A stretch of 64,000 nt of DNA from Kistimonas asteriae (GTDB lineage Bacteria > Pseudomonadota > Gammaproteobacteria > Pseudomonadales > Endozoicomonadaceae), in NCBI RefSeq assembly GCF_018263925.1, contig NZ_JAEVHF010000002.1:372001-436000 (forward strand), written 5' to 3'. Positions 8,950-17,662 of this stretch are shown here, piece after piece. Position 1 is the stretch's first letter. Each line of letters starts with the position of its first letter. The notes beneath the pieces were generated by a model. It did no database searches. It saw only the letters and a list, made by a program, of their open reading frames with translations, and was not told where the DNA came from. The position numbers and the translations under genes are program-made.

Positions 8950-9310
8950 GAACACATTGGATCTACGTTGTTTACATAATTGCCGAAGTTTACCTGCGCA
9001 TTTAAATCCTATCTTAACTTCTTCTTTGTCTTTTCTGTGGGGAGAGGCTGTACCGGACTGCGGTTTTAATGCACATGTTTGTTTGCATGTGATGCTGTTG
9101 CCGTGGTGGGATATATGACTCCCTTGAGTTTCGATTTGGCAAATGCCGCTTAGGCGGATGTTCATTTTTACTGCTTCAGATCAAACAGTTAACAGAGTCG
9201 ATTATGGCAGACAATTTTAAGGTTGGAATTTACCTGCACTAGTACCTGCACTAAAAATGCAGACACAAAAAAGCCCGAAGTGTTTATTAACGCTTCGGGC
9301 TTTGTCGTGT
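8950..9310. other. intergenic stretch left of the island
   Basis: No credible gene. It holds a small hairpin (CACATG / CATGTG near 9069-9087) after the cobT-like gene, a tandem 10-bp repeat ACCTGCACTA at 9232-9241 and 9244-9253, and the terminator listed separately. It was probably the original downstream flank of tRNA-Thr before the element inserted. Confidence 0.6.
9270..9303 (-). terminator. intrinsic terminator, probable original tRNA-Thr terminator
   Basis: Stem AAAGCCCGAAG / CTTCGGGCTTT around a 12-nt loop, followed on the minus strand by a run of T. It lies just beyond the left att repeat, where the tRNA 3' end would lie before integration. Confidence 0.75.
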
Positions 9311-9357
9311 TTGGTGCCGGCTGAAGGAGTCGAACCCTCGACCTACTGATTACAAGT
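9311..9357. repeat. left attachment site (att), tRNA-Thr 3' fragment
   Basis: 47 bp identical to 27410-27456, covering the tRNA-Thr anticodon loop through CCA. The sequence diverges from tRNA immediately inside, so this copy is only a fragment and not a working tRNA. Confidence 0.9.
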
Positions 9358-9487
9358 TGCAAAAACTTACATTCTGTAACGTTCCGTAATGTTCTTTTTT
9401 CTGTACAGAAATGCTTATATATTAGTGTTTTCCGCAATATTGATTCCCGTATGTTGCCGTTTGTAACCGTAACACCCAAACACAAAC

Positions 9488-9524
9488 AGTGACCAAAGTA
9501 GTGACCAGTTTTATCGTGGTCACC
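9488..9524. repeat. left cluster of GTGACCA motifs (possible integrase arm sites)
   Basis: Three GTGACCA copies: 9489-9495, within AAGTAGTGACCA at 9496-9507, and inverted as TGGTCAC near 9517-9523. The 12-mer AAGTAGTGACCA recurs exactly near the other end at 27330-27341. Matching repeats inside both element ends suit arm-type integrase binding. Confidence 0.45.
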
Positions 9525-9570
9525 ATTTCTCGGTAGTCAGTATTGCTTACAGGATGATGGAAAGGAAGCA

Positions 9571-10998
9571 ATGGGAAGGTTGCTACAGCCAAAGGACTTG
9601 GACAATCTAAAAAAGACTGCCAGCGAGCCGGTAGGTGGTCGTGGTGATGGCCAGCTGCTGTTTAAGCGCGTAGCCAGCGGAAGCGTGGAAGCCTATTACC
9701 GTTACCGACATCAAGGTAAAGAGTCGCGTATCAAGATAGGGCTGTACCGTCCTACCAATCGCCGGAAAGCCTACGGTTACTCCCTGTCTGAATTGCGGGA
9801 AAAGGCGCGGACATTGGCACGTACCAAGGAAGAGCAAGGTGGAGACCTTAAAGCCTACCTGTTAGCAAGGGAGCAGGAACGGCAACAGCAGGAAATTGAA
9901 AGGCAAAGAAAGCTTGAAGCTGAAGCCAGCAAAGGGACATTCACCGATCTGATACATTCCTACCTGCAAGACCAGGAGCGACTTGGCAAGGAGTCGGCTT
10001 CTCAGTCACGGCAGGCAATGGAAAAGAACGTCATCAAAGCTTATCCCCGGATAGCTGCCAAAAAGGCCAGGGACGTAACGCCGGATGATATTGTCATCAT
10101 ACTCGCAGCCATCCATAACAGGGGCTCTGAAGCCGAATCAGTACGAATTAGGGCAATCCTTCACGCCGTATTCAATTATGGCCTGAAGAGCGACTATGAC
10201 CCGACCAGGGTCGGTGACAAGCGTTTCTATATCCAGCATAACCCAGTAGCTGCAACCAAGAAGAACACACGCGCAAACAAGGTCGGCGAACGCGTATTGA
10301 ACCACAAGGAAGTAAAACAGCTATGGGACGAGATCGGTAATGCAGAGTATGTAGGTTTCGTCATGTCGCGTTTTATACGCTTCATGTTGGCCACAGCAGG
10401 GCAGAGACCAAAGCAGTTATCCCGCGCACGTTGGGAAGACTTTGATTTCGTCAGAAATTGCGTAACGCTTCGTGACCGCAAAGGCCAAGGAAGGGAAAAG
10501 ATTCATGTTGTACCGTTGAGCAGACGGGCACTGGACATTATTGAAGAAGTGAAGACGGTTACCGCTGACTACCCTTGGCCGTTTTGTACAGGTGTGAAGA
10601 GCAGGAGGAAGGGCTCGAAGGGCGAGCTGGTGCCGATAGACCCCAGCTCTTTGAAAACCGCATTTACACGGTACAACAATCAACTAGCTGAAACTGCTGA
10701 ACAGAAAGGTAGCCCTGTGCCTGAATGGTTTACGGCAAGGGATTTGCGACGCACGGTAAAGAACCTGCTTGTTGATGCTGGTGTAAACAGGGAACAGAGA
10801 AATTTACTTCAGTCTCATGGGCTGAATGGTGTGGATGTTAAACACTATGACAGGCACGAGCACTTGCCTGAGAAGCGGGAAAGCATGAAGCGTTACGACG
10901 CGTTGCTAGACAAGATTCTTAGTGGGGAAGATGTCAAGCTGGTGGATATGGCGCATTATCGCAAGAAAACAGTGGGCGACGAAGATGTAGTGCAATAG
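9571..10998 (+). CDS. int: site-specific tyrosine recombinase (island integrase)
   Basis: 475 residues, P4-like architecture: an N-terminal arm-binding domain (about 1-95), a helical core-binding domain (about 130-220) and a C-terminal catalytic domain. Catalytic features are Arg in TAGQRPKQLSRARWEDF, a beta-hairpin Lys in DRKGQGREKIHVVPLS, box II as ARDLRRT, His in LLQSHGL and the nucleophile Tyr in VKHYDRHEH. Box II has Arg where HxxR is usual. It sits 213 bp inside the left repeat and reads into the element; the tRNA is at the far end. Confidence 0.93.
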   Translation: MGRLLQPKDLDNLKKTASEPVGGRGDGQLLFKRVASGSVEAYYRYRHQGKESRIKIGLYRPTNRRKAYGYSLSELREKARTLARTKEEQGGDLKAYLLAREQERQQQEIERQRKLEAEASKGTFTDLIHSYLQDQERLGKESASQSRQAMEKNVIKAYPRIAAKKARDVTPDDIVIILAAIHNRGSEAESVRIRAILHAVFNYGLKSDYDPTRVGDKRFYIQHNPVAATKKNTRANKVGERVLNHKEVKQLWDEIGNAEYVGFVMSRFIRFMLATAGQRPKQLSRARWEDFDFVRNCVTLRDRKGQGREKIHVVPLSRRALDIIEEVKTVTADYPWPFCTGVKSRRKGSKGELVPIDPSSLKTAFTRYNNQLAETAEQKGSPVPEWFTARDLRRTVKNLLVDAGVNREQRNLLQSHGLNGVDVKHYDRHEHLPEKRESMKRYDALLDKILSGEDVKLVDMAHYRKKTVGDEDVVQ

Positions 10999-11063
10999 AG
11001 CTAGATTTGGTCGGTACTTATTCTAGCTAGACAGTTTCAGGCTTGAACTGGAGAACAACAAAA

Positions 11064-12074
11064 ATGGACGCTTCTGATCTTCGGCAAGATTTTTTTTTAC
11101 GCATACTTGAAAATCAGCGGAAGCTGCTTGAACGGCATTTGTCTCAGCCAATGGATGCCGAAATTCAGGCATTAAAGCAGAAGTCATTACAAGACTTTTT
11201 CGATGATATCCGTTTGGGTATAGCATCAAAGGCCATGCTCAATATTGATGGTGATATAGCATCCTTTTTTGTAGCCGAGCTGGGAGAAACCCACGAGTAT
11301 ATCAAAGGAAATGGAGATGAAGATGGAGATGTATGGCTTCACTTAGAGGAAGTCGAAAGGGGTGAAGCGTCACTCACCATTGAAGATTTGGTTACCTTAT
11401 TTGAAATTCATAATGATTACCTGAGTTGTTTCGTGATCAAGCACGACCACCCCTTAAAGGTAAAGCATGGATTAGGTAGTTATGCTGAGTGTCTCGCTTT
11501 GATGGGATTGGCTGAAAACCGAAAGGCGGATGATCTTCTTAGGTTTGTTAGCGTGGGGACGTTTAACTCTGTTTCAAAGTCGACTGACTATGAAGTTATG
11601 TCATTCATAGACGCTCCTTTAAGTCACCAGCTAAAAAATCAGAAGCTCGCGGAACAGATAGGTATTAAGGCTAGTGATTACTTAGAACGTATTTATGACT
11701 GGTTAATGTACGAAATGGGGCATGTGTCCGATTTTTTTCAGACTCTCAAATCTTCTAGAAAAGAGCGAATGCGTAATGTATACCGCGCGCATCAGCGTGA
11801 CATATTAGAAATAAAACTAGCCAAGAAGACATTGTCAGAACGTGCGGCACATGGGGCTAAGGCTAAAAATAAGCTAGTTGGTTTTTACCGGAAAAAGGCT
11901 ATTGAGATATACGAGCCTGGTGTTTACCCGACATATGCTGAAGCTGCGGATAAGATCATAGCTGAACTTCATAAGCTTGCGGAAAGCAGAAACGAGCGTT
12001 TACCACTAACCCCTACAAATGCCCAAAAAACAGTTTTGAACTGGTTGAGGGCACAGAGGAATTCCCAAAGCTAA
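11064..12074 (+). CDS. hypothetical island protein
   Basis: 336 residues from an ATG with GGAG 10 bp upstream (an in-frame TTG lies 21 bp earlier). The protein is mostly helical and charged; the C-terminal 80 residues (AHGAKAKNKLVGFYRKKAIEIYE then PTYAEAADKIIAEL) look like a small nucleic-acid-binding or helical bundle module. No family was recognised. The base composition is AT-richer than that of hsdM/hsdR. It follows int by 65 bp and precedes alpA. Confidence 0.7.
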   Translation: MDASDLRQDFFLRILENQRKLLERHLSQPMDAEIQALKQKSLQDFFDDIRLGIASKAMLNIDGDIASFFVAELGETHEYIKGNGDEDGDVWLHLEEVERGEASLTIEDLVTLFEIHNDYLSCFVIKHDHPLKVKHGLGSYAECLALMGLAENRKADDLLRFVSVGTFNSVSKSTDYEVMSFIDAPLSHQLKNQKLAEQIGIKASDYLERIYDWLMYEMGHVSDFFQTLKSSRKERMRNVYRAHQRDILEIKLAKKTLSERAAHGAKAKNKLVGFYRKKAIEIYEPGVYPTYAEAADKIIAELHKLAESRNERLPLTPTNAQKTVLNWLRAQRNSQS

Positions 12075-12108
12075 GGGGTAAAAATATACCTACTTCTTCC
12101 TTTAGCAA

Positions 12109-12126
12109 GCAGGAGGTACCTCCTGC
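12109..12126. promoter_or_regulatory. 18-bp perfect palindrome upstream of alpA (possible operator)
   Basis: GCAGGAGGTACCTCCTGC lies 84 bp before the alpA start, in a 135-bp gap with no gene. A perfect palindrome there is a natural operator for a dimeric regulator, or a hairpin ending the upstream transcript (no T-run follows). Confidence 0.4.
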
Positions 12127-12209
12127 AAGCAGAAGGAATATGTACCATGTAAATCAGCCTTCACAATGGGTTCTGTGGCAATCAACAAAAAACCACAGGA
12201 GGCCATAAC

Positions 12210-12413
12210 ATGCTAGAAAACCAACCGAAATACCTCACCAGGACAGAAGTCCTATCCCGCTACGGGATCGGCAATACCACCCTTTATCGCTGGATACACG
12301 ACGAAGAAATACAGTTTCCCAAGCCTATACAGCTTGGTGCTCGCTGTGTGCGATTTCTGGTATCAGCGCTTGATCAATGGGAAGAGCAGCGTCGTGCCGA
12401 CACGGCTCAATAA
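12210..12413 (+). CDS. alpA: AlpA-family transcriptional regulator
   Basis: 67 residues with a MerR-like helix-turn-helix: YLTRTEVLSRYGIGNTTLYRWI, then FPKPIQLGARCVRFLVSALDQWEEQR, the standard AlpA/excisionase ending. AlpA proteins in P4-like elements switch on excision or early island genes. AGGAGG 8 bp before the ATG gives a strong start. Its place between int and the RepA-like gene is typical. Confidence 0.9.
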   Translation: MLENQPKYLTRTEVLSRYGIGNTTLYRWIHDEEIQFPKPIQLGARCVRFLVSALDQWEEQRRADTAQ

Positions 12414-12473
12414 ATGGAAGCCAGGTTACCAGCGGCAACTGAGTAACCCGGCAAGGGTATTGCAGGAAACCCC

Positions 12474-12869
12474 ATGAGAACACAACTCAAAAAAGAACGC
12501 ACGCTCAGCGCGCTTCTTGATGCCGGAATGACCGGCTTACGGCAGATCGAAGTCGCCAGTCCCTTTAGTGGTTACAGCTCAGGACGGTTGTTCGGCACGT
12601 ACTGGAGCAGTTGCCTGAGTTCGGATATGTCCAAACTGGTGAAGGAGGGGGTAGCGATTGATCGCCGGTTAGACCCCTATACGAACCAGTCAGGTAACAA
12701 GTCCAACTTCAAGCGCTACCGACTGCAAGACCGGAATGCGGCAAGGCAGGCGCTTAAGTTGCTGAACCTATACCGCAAAAAGCGTGGAAGAGCGCCGTTA
12801 TCAGAATCACTGGCGAATGAGCTGCTCGCACAGTTTCAGGAAGCCGGACTAGGCGCTGATGAAGGCTAG
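12474..12869 (+). CDS. hypothetical island protein
   Basis: 131 residues, Lys/Arg-rich. The first 60 residues (LSALLDAGMTGLRQIE then DMSKLVKEGVAIDRRLD) read like a winged-helix fold; KSNFKRYRLQDRNAARQAL could be its wing and recognition region. Related short proteins are common between alpA and the replication gene of such elements, but no precise family was recognised. AGGAAA before the ATG supports the start. Confidence 0.65.
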   Translation: MRTQLKKERTLSALLDAGMTGLRQIEVASPFSGYSSGRLFGTYWSSCLSSDMSKLVKEGVAIDRRLDPYTNQSGNKSNFKRYRLQDRNAARQALKLLNLYRKKRGRAPLSESLANELLAQFQEAGLGADEG

Positions 12870-12878
12870 GGGCAGTAG

Positions 12879-12907
12879 TCGATAAGTCTGTTGTTTTGAC
12901 TTATCGA
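12879..12907. promoter_or_regulatory. perfect 10-bp stem-loop
   Basis: TCGATAAGTC / GACTTATCGA with a 9-nt loop, between two short island genes. No T-run follows on either strand. It may be an operator or an RNA processing or attenuation hairpin. Confidence 0.35.
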
Positions 12908-12948
12908 GTACATCTATCCGGGTAACCGGGCAAGGTGGGGAACGAAGC

Positions 12949-13212
12949 ATGGATAGCCGTAAGCCTACTGGCGTCAACGCCTATGCCTGGACAAACCCAA
13001 ACAGGCGTCCAACTGACACGCTGAGAATTAATGGCAGTGGTAAAACAGTGATTATTCAACCTAATCACGTGTATTACCTGTCGCTGTGTTGGATTCAGCC
13101 TGGATATAGGCAGGCGGCACTGGCAGCAATGCAAGCCGGTTGTGTGCCGCATGACGTGTATTTGTTTTTTGAAAAGGATGGCCCAAAACCAAAGCCGTCC
13201 AAGGAAGCATAA
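12949..13212 (+). CDS. small hypothetical island protein
   Basis: 87 residues, beta-rich centre (TDTLRINGSGKTVIIQPNHVYYL), Lys/Pro-rich tail. GGGGAACGAAG before the ATG serves as ribosome-binding site. The gene ends 2 bp before the GTG of the RepA-like gene, so the two are probably co-translated. No family was recognised. Confidence 0.6.
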   Translation: MDSRKPTGVNAYAWTNPNRRPTDTLRINGSGKTVIIQPNHVYYLSLCWIQPGYRQAALAAMQAGCVPHDVYLFFEKDGPKPKPSKEA

Positions 13213-13214
13213 CC

Positions 13215-14381
13215 GTGCTAGATCAAAAAAAAGCCGCAATGACCAACGCAGATGACTGGCTGGATGACGCCATTCCGGAGAGTGAAATGGCTCGTCGCGA
13301 ACAAATGGCAGTTAACCCAAAGTCAAACGATGCCCATGACAATAAACAAGGGAATAAAACGACCAAGGAATGGGGTGGTTACTTTGAATATTCAAACCTG
13401 GCTGTCGGTTTTGATACAAGGGTGGATTGGATAATAAAAGGTTATCTGCCTGCAAATACGCTGGGGGTTGTGTACGGTGCGTCAGAGTCCTTCAAGTCCT
13501 TCCACGTACTATCATGGGCCGCATCTATCGCCACAGGCAGACAGTGGAATGGCGTGAAGTGTAAATACAGCCCAGTCCTTTATGTGGCTGCTGAAGGTGG
13601 AATCGGGGCGTCACGAAGGGCGAAAGGCTGGCAGATCACGTATAACAATGATCATGAAGTAGATAACCTGTTCGCAGTGAAAGCACCTGTTTTTATTGGT
13701 AGTCCAAACCAGGTACAGGCACTGATAAACACGGTGAATGAAATAGAAAAAGAAACCGGGGAAAAAATCTCGACCATCATCATTGATACGCTGGCCCGAT
13801 GCTTTGGTGGTGCCGACGAAAACAAGGCGGCTGACATGAACCTGTTTGTGGCAGGCTGTGACAAGGTCAGGGTAGAGACGGGCGCGACCATCCTTGTTGT
13901 CCACCATACAGGCAAGAGTGCTGAAAATGGTGCCCGTGGTTCGTCAGCACTGCGGGCAGCCTGTGACTTTGAGTACAGTATCGACAGGCCGGAAAAAGGC
14001 ATGCTGTATGTTCTGAAGTGTACCAAGGTAAAAGATTCGGAACCGCCTAAAGCTGAAGCGTTTCAGATGAACATACGCCATTTGTATACCGATGAAGATG
14101 GTGATGACGTGACAACCTTGGTAGCCAGCACTGAAGGGCAGGAACCGCCAGAAGGGAGTGAGGCGGAAGCGGCAAAGCCATTGAAGCTGACAGGTAACCA
14201 GGAAGCTATCATTCAGGCCATACGTTCGCGTAATGCGTCAGGTGAGCCTACGACAAGGCAAGTGATCCTTGATGACTTTAAGGCGCAGGGTGGCAATGCA
14301 AAGCACTTTGGCAGAATCATCAACCAGCTAATCAGTAAGGACATCATTGTTCAGGATGGCGATGACCTGATGTTCGCGTAA
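13215..14381 (+). CDS. RepA-like AAA ATPase (replicative helicase type)
   Basis: 388 residues. RecA-fold ATPase of the AAA_25/RepA group: Walker A GVVYGASESFKSFH near residues 89-98, YVAAEGGIGASRRAKGW, Walker B TIIIDTLARCFGGADEN, and ILVVHHTGKSAENGARGSSALRAACDF. This group includes the RSF1010 RepA hexameric helicase and many phage or island replication ATPases. The C-terminal 60 residues look like a winged helix. AAGGAAG 8 bp before the GTG supports that start over the ATG at 13239. It may serve autonomous replication of the element. Confidence 0.85.
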   Translation: MLDQKKAAMTNADDWLDDAIPESEMARREQMAVNPKSNDAHDNKQGNKTTKEWGGYFEYSNLAVGFDTRVDWIIKGYLPANTLGVVYGASESFKSFHVLSWAASIATGRQWNGVKCKYSPVLYVAAEGGIGASRRAKGWQITYNNDHEVDNLFAVKAPVFIGSPNQVQALINTVNEIEKETGEKISTIIIDTLARCFGGADENKAADMNLFVAGCDKVRVETGATILVVHHTGKSAENGARGSSALRAACDFEYSIDRPEKGMLYVLKCTKVKDSEPPKAEAFQMNIRHLYTDEDGDDVTTLVASTEGQEPPEGSEAEAAKPLKLTGNQEAIIQAIRSRNASGEPTTRQVILDDFKAQGGNAKHFGRIINQLISKDIIVQDGDDLMFA

Positions 14382-14722
14382 ATATGTCCCCACCCCATCC
14401 CGTGTATATATACATGTGGTGTGGGGTGGGGGAATCAGTTGGTTTGGATTTGAAATGACTTTCCTGCCCCGTAGTACCAGCACCCATCTATCGCTCAAAA
14501 CCATGAGACGTGGCACATGCCGCCATTCCATGCCCTTCTGAACTGCGTATAATCCCGACCAATCAAAACCCTTTCTACCCGCTCCAAGCTACCAAGGCCC
14601 ACGCTTCGCTGCCCGCAGTCAAAACGGGACAGCCAAACCTTCGGGCGGTAGCGTGAGTGCGAAAACGTATCAGACGCTGAACGCCACAATCAGCGCGGCC
14701 ATCACAACGGAACAACGCCTCC
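14382..14722. other. intergenic region before hsdM
   Basis: No gene seen. It begins with a strong hairpin (CCCCACCCCA / TGGGGTGGGG, about 14388-14428) enclosing an AT-rich inner repeat (GTGTATATATACAT); no T-run follows. A TATAAT at 14548-14553 is a candidate -10 for the hsd operon, without a good -35. Confidence 0.5.
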
Positions 14723-16354
14723 ATGTCGAACCAACTCACCCTTGAAACCCTGGAAAGCTGGCTGTGGGAATCCGCCAACATCATGCGCGGCTCCATCGAC
14801 AGCTCAGACTTCAAGAACTACATCTTCGGCCTGATTTTCCTGAAGCGGTATAACGACGTCTTTGAAGAACGGGTCGCCGCCATCATGGAAGAAGAGGACT
14901 GTTCCCGTGAAGAAGCCATTGAGGAAGAAAAGGAAGACGGTCGTCACTACGTACCGGAAGAGGCCCGCTGGGGTTACATCATCAAGCACACCCAGCATAT
15001 CGGCGAATACATCGACGAAGCCTTTGCCGAAATCGAAGCCCTGAACCCGTACCTTGAGGGTGTACTCACCGCCACCCAGTTCGGCGACAAGAAAAAGCTG
15101 GGCGACAAACTGCTGGAACGCCTGCTGCGCCACTTCAACAAATACCACCTGGGCAACGGCAGCCTGTACAAGTCCGACATGCTGGGCGACGCCTACGAAT
15201 ACCTGATCGGCAAATTCGCGGACGACGCCGGTAAGAAAGGCGGCGAATTCTACACGCCGAAGCCGGTGGTACAGTTGCTGGTACGCCTGCTCGATCCGCA
15301 ACCGGGCCAGACCGTTTACGACCCCACCTGTGGCTGCGGCGGTATGCTGGTCGAAAGCGCCCATCACGTAGCGGAACTGCCCGGCGGCAAGCTGACCGCC
15401 ACCACGCCCAACATCTCCCTGTATGGCCAGGAAAAGAACCTGGGCACCTGGGCGATTGGCAAACTGAACCTGTACCTTCACAACATGGAAGCGTTCCTTG
15501 AACGGGGCGACACCCTGGTCAACCCGCTCCATAAAGACGGTGACCGCAGCCTGAAAACCTTTGACCGCGTCATCGCCAATCCGCCATTTTCCGCCAAACA
15601 GTGGTGGACGCCGCTGGAAGTGAACCTGGAAAAGAAAGTCGGCAAGGACGGTCAGGAAAAAGAGATCGCCCCCAACTACAAGAAAAACCTTCACGACCCC
15701 CACGGTCGCCTGGGCTACGGTATACCGCCACGGGGTTATGCGGACCTGGCGTTCGTCCAGCACATGCTGGCCAGTCTGAAAGACAACGGTCGTCTTGGTG
15801 TGGTATTGCCCCACGGAGTCCTGTTCCGTGGCGGCGAGGAAGGGAAAATCCGTACCGGCCTACTGGCGGGTAACAGCAAACTACCCGGTGACCGTATTGA
15901 AGCAGTCATCGGCCTGCCCTCGGCGCTGTTCTACAACACCGGTATTCCCGCCTGTATCCTGGTCATCAACAAGCAGAAACCAGCGGCGTTGAAGAACAAG
16001 GTGATCTTTATCGACGCCAGCCGTGAATTCCATGAAGGCAAGAACCAGAACAGTCTGCGCCCGCAGGATATCAACCATATTCATGCGGCCTACACGGCAG
16101 CGGTCGAACAGCAGTCCGATGAAGACAAATATTGTCGTGTGGTCGATATGGACGAGATCGCCGCCAACGATTACAACCTGAATATTGCCCGCTATATCGA
16201 CACGTCCGAACCGGAAGATCAGGTTGATATTCCTGCTGTGCTGGCAGAATTGAGTGATCTGGATAAGCAGATGGCGACTGTGGATGATGAACTGAATGGC
16301 TATCTGAAAGAGTTGGGCCTGCTGGTTTCGTCTGTAAAGGCGGAGGTGGTGTGA
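14723..16354 (+). CDS. hsdM: type I restriction-modification, methyltransferase subunit
   Basis: 543 residues. An N-terminal helical HsdM domain is followed by an adenine-N6 methyltransferase: EFYTPKPVVQLLVRLLDPQPG, SAM motif DPTCGCGGML (near 200) and catalytic motif IANPPFSAK (near 285). Two HsdM subunits with one HsdS methylate the target site. Its stop overlaps the hsdS start (TGATG). Confidence 0.96.
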   Translation: MSNQLTLETLESWLWESANIMRGSIDSSDFKNYIFGLIFLKRYNDVFEERVAAIMEEEDCSREEAIEEEKEDGRHYVPEEARWGYIIKHTQHIGEYIDEAFAEIEALNPYLEGVLTATQFGDKKKLGDKLLERLLRHFNKYHLGNGSLYKSDMLGDAYEYLIGKFADDAGKKGGEFYTPKPVVQLLVRLLDPQPGQTVYDPTCGCGGMLVESAHHVAELPGGKLTATTPNISLYGQEKNLGTWAIGKLNLYLHNMEAFLERGDTLVNPLHKDGDRSLKTFDRVIANPPFSAKQWWTPLEVNLEKKVGKDGQEKEIAPNYKKNLHDPHGRLGYGIPPRGYADLAFVQHMLASLKDNGRLGVVLPHGVLFRGGEEGKIRTGLLAGNSKLPGDRIEAVIGLPSALFYNTGIPACILVINKQKPAALKNKVIFIDASREFHEGKNQNSLRPQDINHIHAAYTAAVEQQSDEDKYCRVVDMDEIAANDYNLNIARYIDTSEPEDQVDIPAVLAELSDLDKQMATVDDELNGYLKELGLLVSSVKAEVV

Positions 16355-17646
16355 TGTCTGATCTAGCTGAAGGTTACAAATATAGCCAGATTGGACCAGT
16401 CCCCGAAACATGGGAGGTTTGCAGGCTATCTGACTGTGCTGTCATTGATAAACAAAGTCTATCGAATAGCACACCTGCCGACTTTTCATTTGAATATATA
16501 TCACTGGGAGATGTTGAAAAGGGCAGGATAGTGAATGAGCTGCCGAAAATGACGTTCAGTGAGTCGCCATCACGGGCAAGAAAATCTGTCAGTAGTGGCG
16601 ATATTTTGCTGGCAACAGTAAGACCAAACCTGAAAAATTTTATCCGAATAAAGTCTGTAGACTCTCCATTGGTGGCTTCAACAGGCTACTCTGTAATATC
16701 AGCAAACGATGACAATGACGGTGAATTCCTTTACCAGTCCATATATTCAGATCATGTCACTGATCAAATAGAATCATTGGTGGTGGGATCAAATTACCCT
16801 GCGATCAATTCAAGCGATGTTAAAAACTTACTAATCACTTGTCCCCCACTCCCCGAACAGAAAAAAATCGCCAGCATCCTGTCCGCCGTCGATAACAAGC
16901 TGGACCTGATCGCCCGGAAAATCACTGCCACCCGCACCCTGAAGAAAGGGCTGATGCAACGACTCTTTTCCCAGGGCGTCGGCACCCGGAATGCGGACGG
17001 TCACTGGCAGCCCCATACCGAGTTCAAGGATAGCGAGCTTGGGCGGATTCCGGCTGGGTGGGAAATCAAGCCTTTGGGGGATTTCTTATCTTTGATCACA
17101 TATGGTTTTACCAATCCGATGCCAACGGCTGATGAAGGCATTTTAATGGTGACTGCGGCCAATATTAACAATGGTCGCATAGACACTGCGAATGCCCGGA
17201 GAACAACCGAGGAAGCGTTCTGTAATTTACTAACAGACAAAAGCCGTCCCATACAGGGAGATATTCTTTTAACTAAAGATGGTTCTCTTGGCAGACTTGC
17301 TTTAGTAGATAGCGAAAAGCTTTGTATCAATCAATCTGTCGCCTTACTACGACCAAAACAGAATGTGGAAACACAATTTTTGAAGCTACTTCTTGAATCG
17401 CCCACTTATCAGCGAAAAATGCTGGACGATGCTGGCGGTTCAACCATTAAGCATATTTATATCACTAAGGTGGACAAAATGTTGATTGCCTGCCCTCTTA
17501 TTGAAGAGCAGGTCAAAATTGTAGGCATCCTTAGCACTATGAACCGTAAGCTAGATCAAGCCATTGCAAAAAAATCACAATTACAAATCTTAAAAAAAGG
17601 CCTTATGCAAAAACTGCTGACCGGCCAATTGCGCGTCAAAGTCTGA
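16354..17646 (+). CDS. hsdS: type I restriction-modification, specificity subunit
   Basis: 430 residues with two target-recognition domains, each followed by a conserved helical spacer: CPPLPEQKKIASILSAVDNKLD near residue 165 and CPLIEEQVKIVGILSTMNRKLD near 380, both then ending in LKKGLMQ(R/K)L. These repeats set the half-site distance of the bipartite DNA target. The recognition domains are AT-rich compared with the flanking hsdM and hsdR, as usual for these swapped segments. GGAGG at 16342-16346 precedes the ATG at 16354. Confidence 0.94.
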   Translation: MSDLAEGYKYSQIGPVPETWEVCRLSDCAVIDKQSLSNSTPADFSFEYISLGDVEKGRIVNELPKMTFSESPSRARKSVSSGDILLATVRPNLKNFIRIKSVDSPLVASTGYSVISANDDNDGEFLYQSIYSDHVTDQIESLVVGSNYPAINSSDVKNLLITCPPLPEQKKIASILSAVDNKLDLIARKITATRTLKKGLMQRLFSQGVGTRNADGHWQPHTEFKDSELGRIPAGWEIKPLGDFLSLITYGFTNPMPTADEGILMVTAANINNGRIDTANARRTTEEAFCNLLTDKSRPIQGDILLTKDGSLGRLALVDSEKLCINQSVALLRPKQNVETQFLKLLLESPTYQRKMLDDAGGSTIKHIYITKVDKMLIACPLIEEQVKIVGILSTMNRKLDQAIAKKSQLQILKKGLMQKLLTGQLRVKV

Positions 17647-17662
17647 TATCGGAAATAATAAT

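Noticed and set aside
9311..9357. A second complete tRNA-Thr gene at the left end
   Set aside because: Only the 3' 47 bp match; the D-arm and 5' acceptor strand are missing.
14804..15814. 336-codon open frame antisense to hsdM
   Set aside because: Low-complexity Val/Gln/Phe-rich translation, mirrors hsdM codons; no family features.
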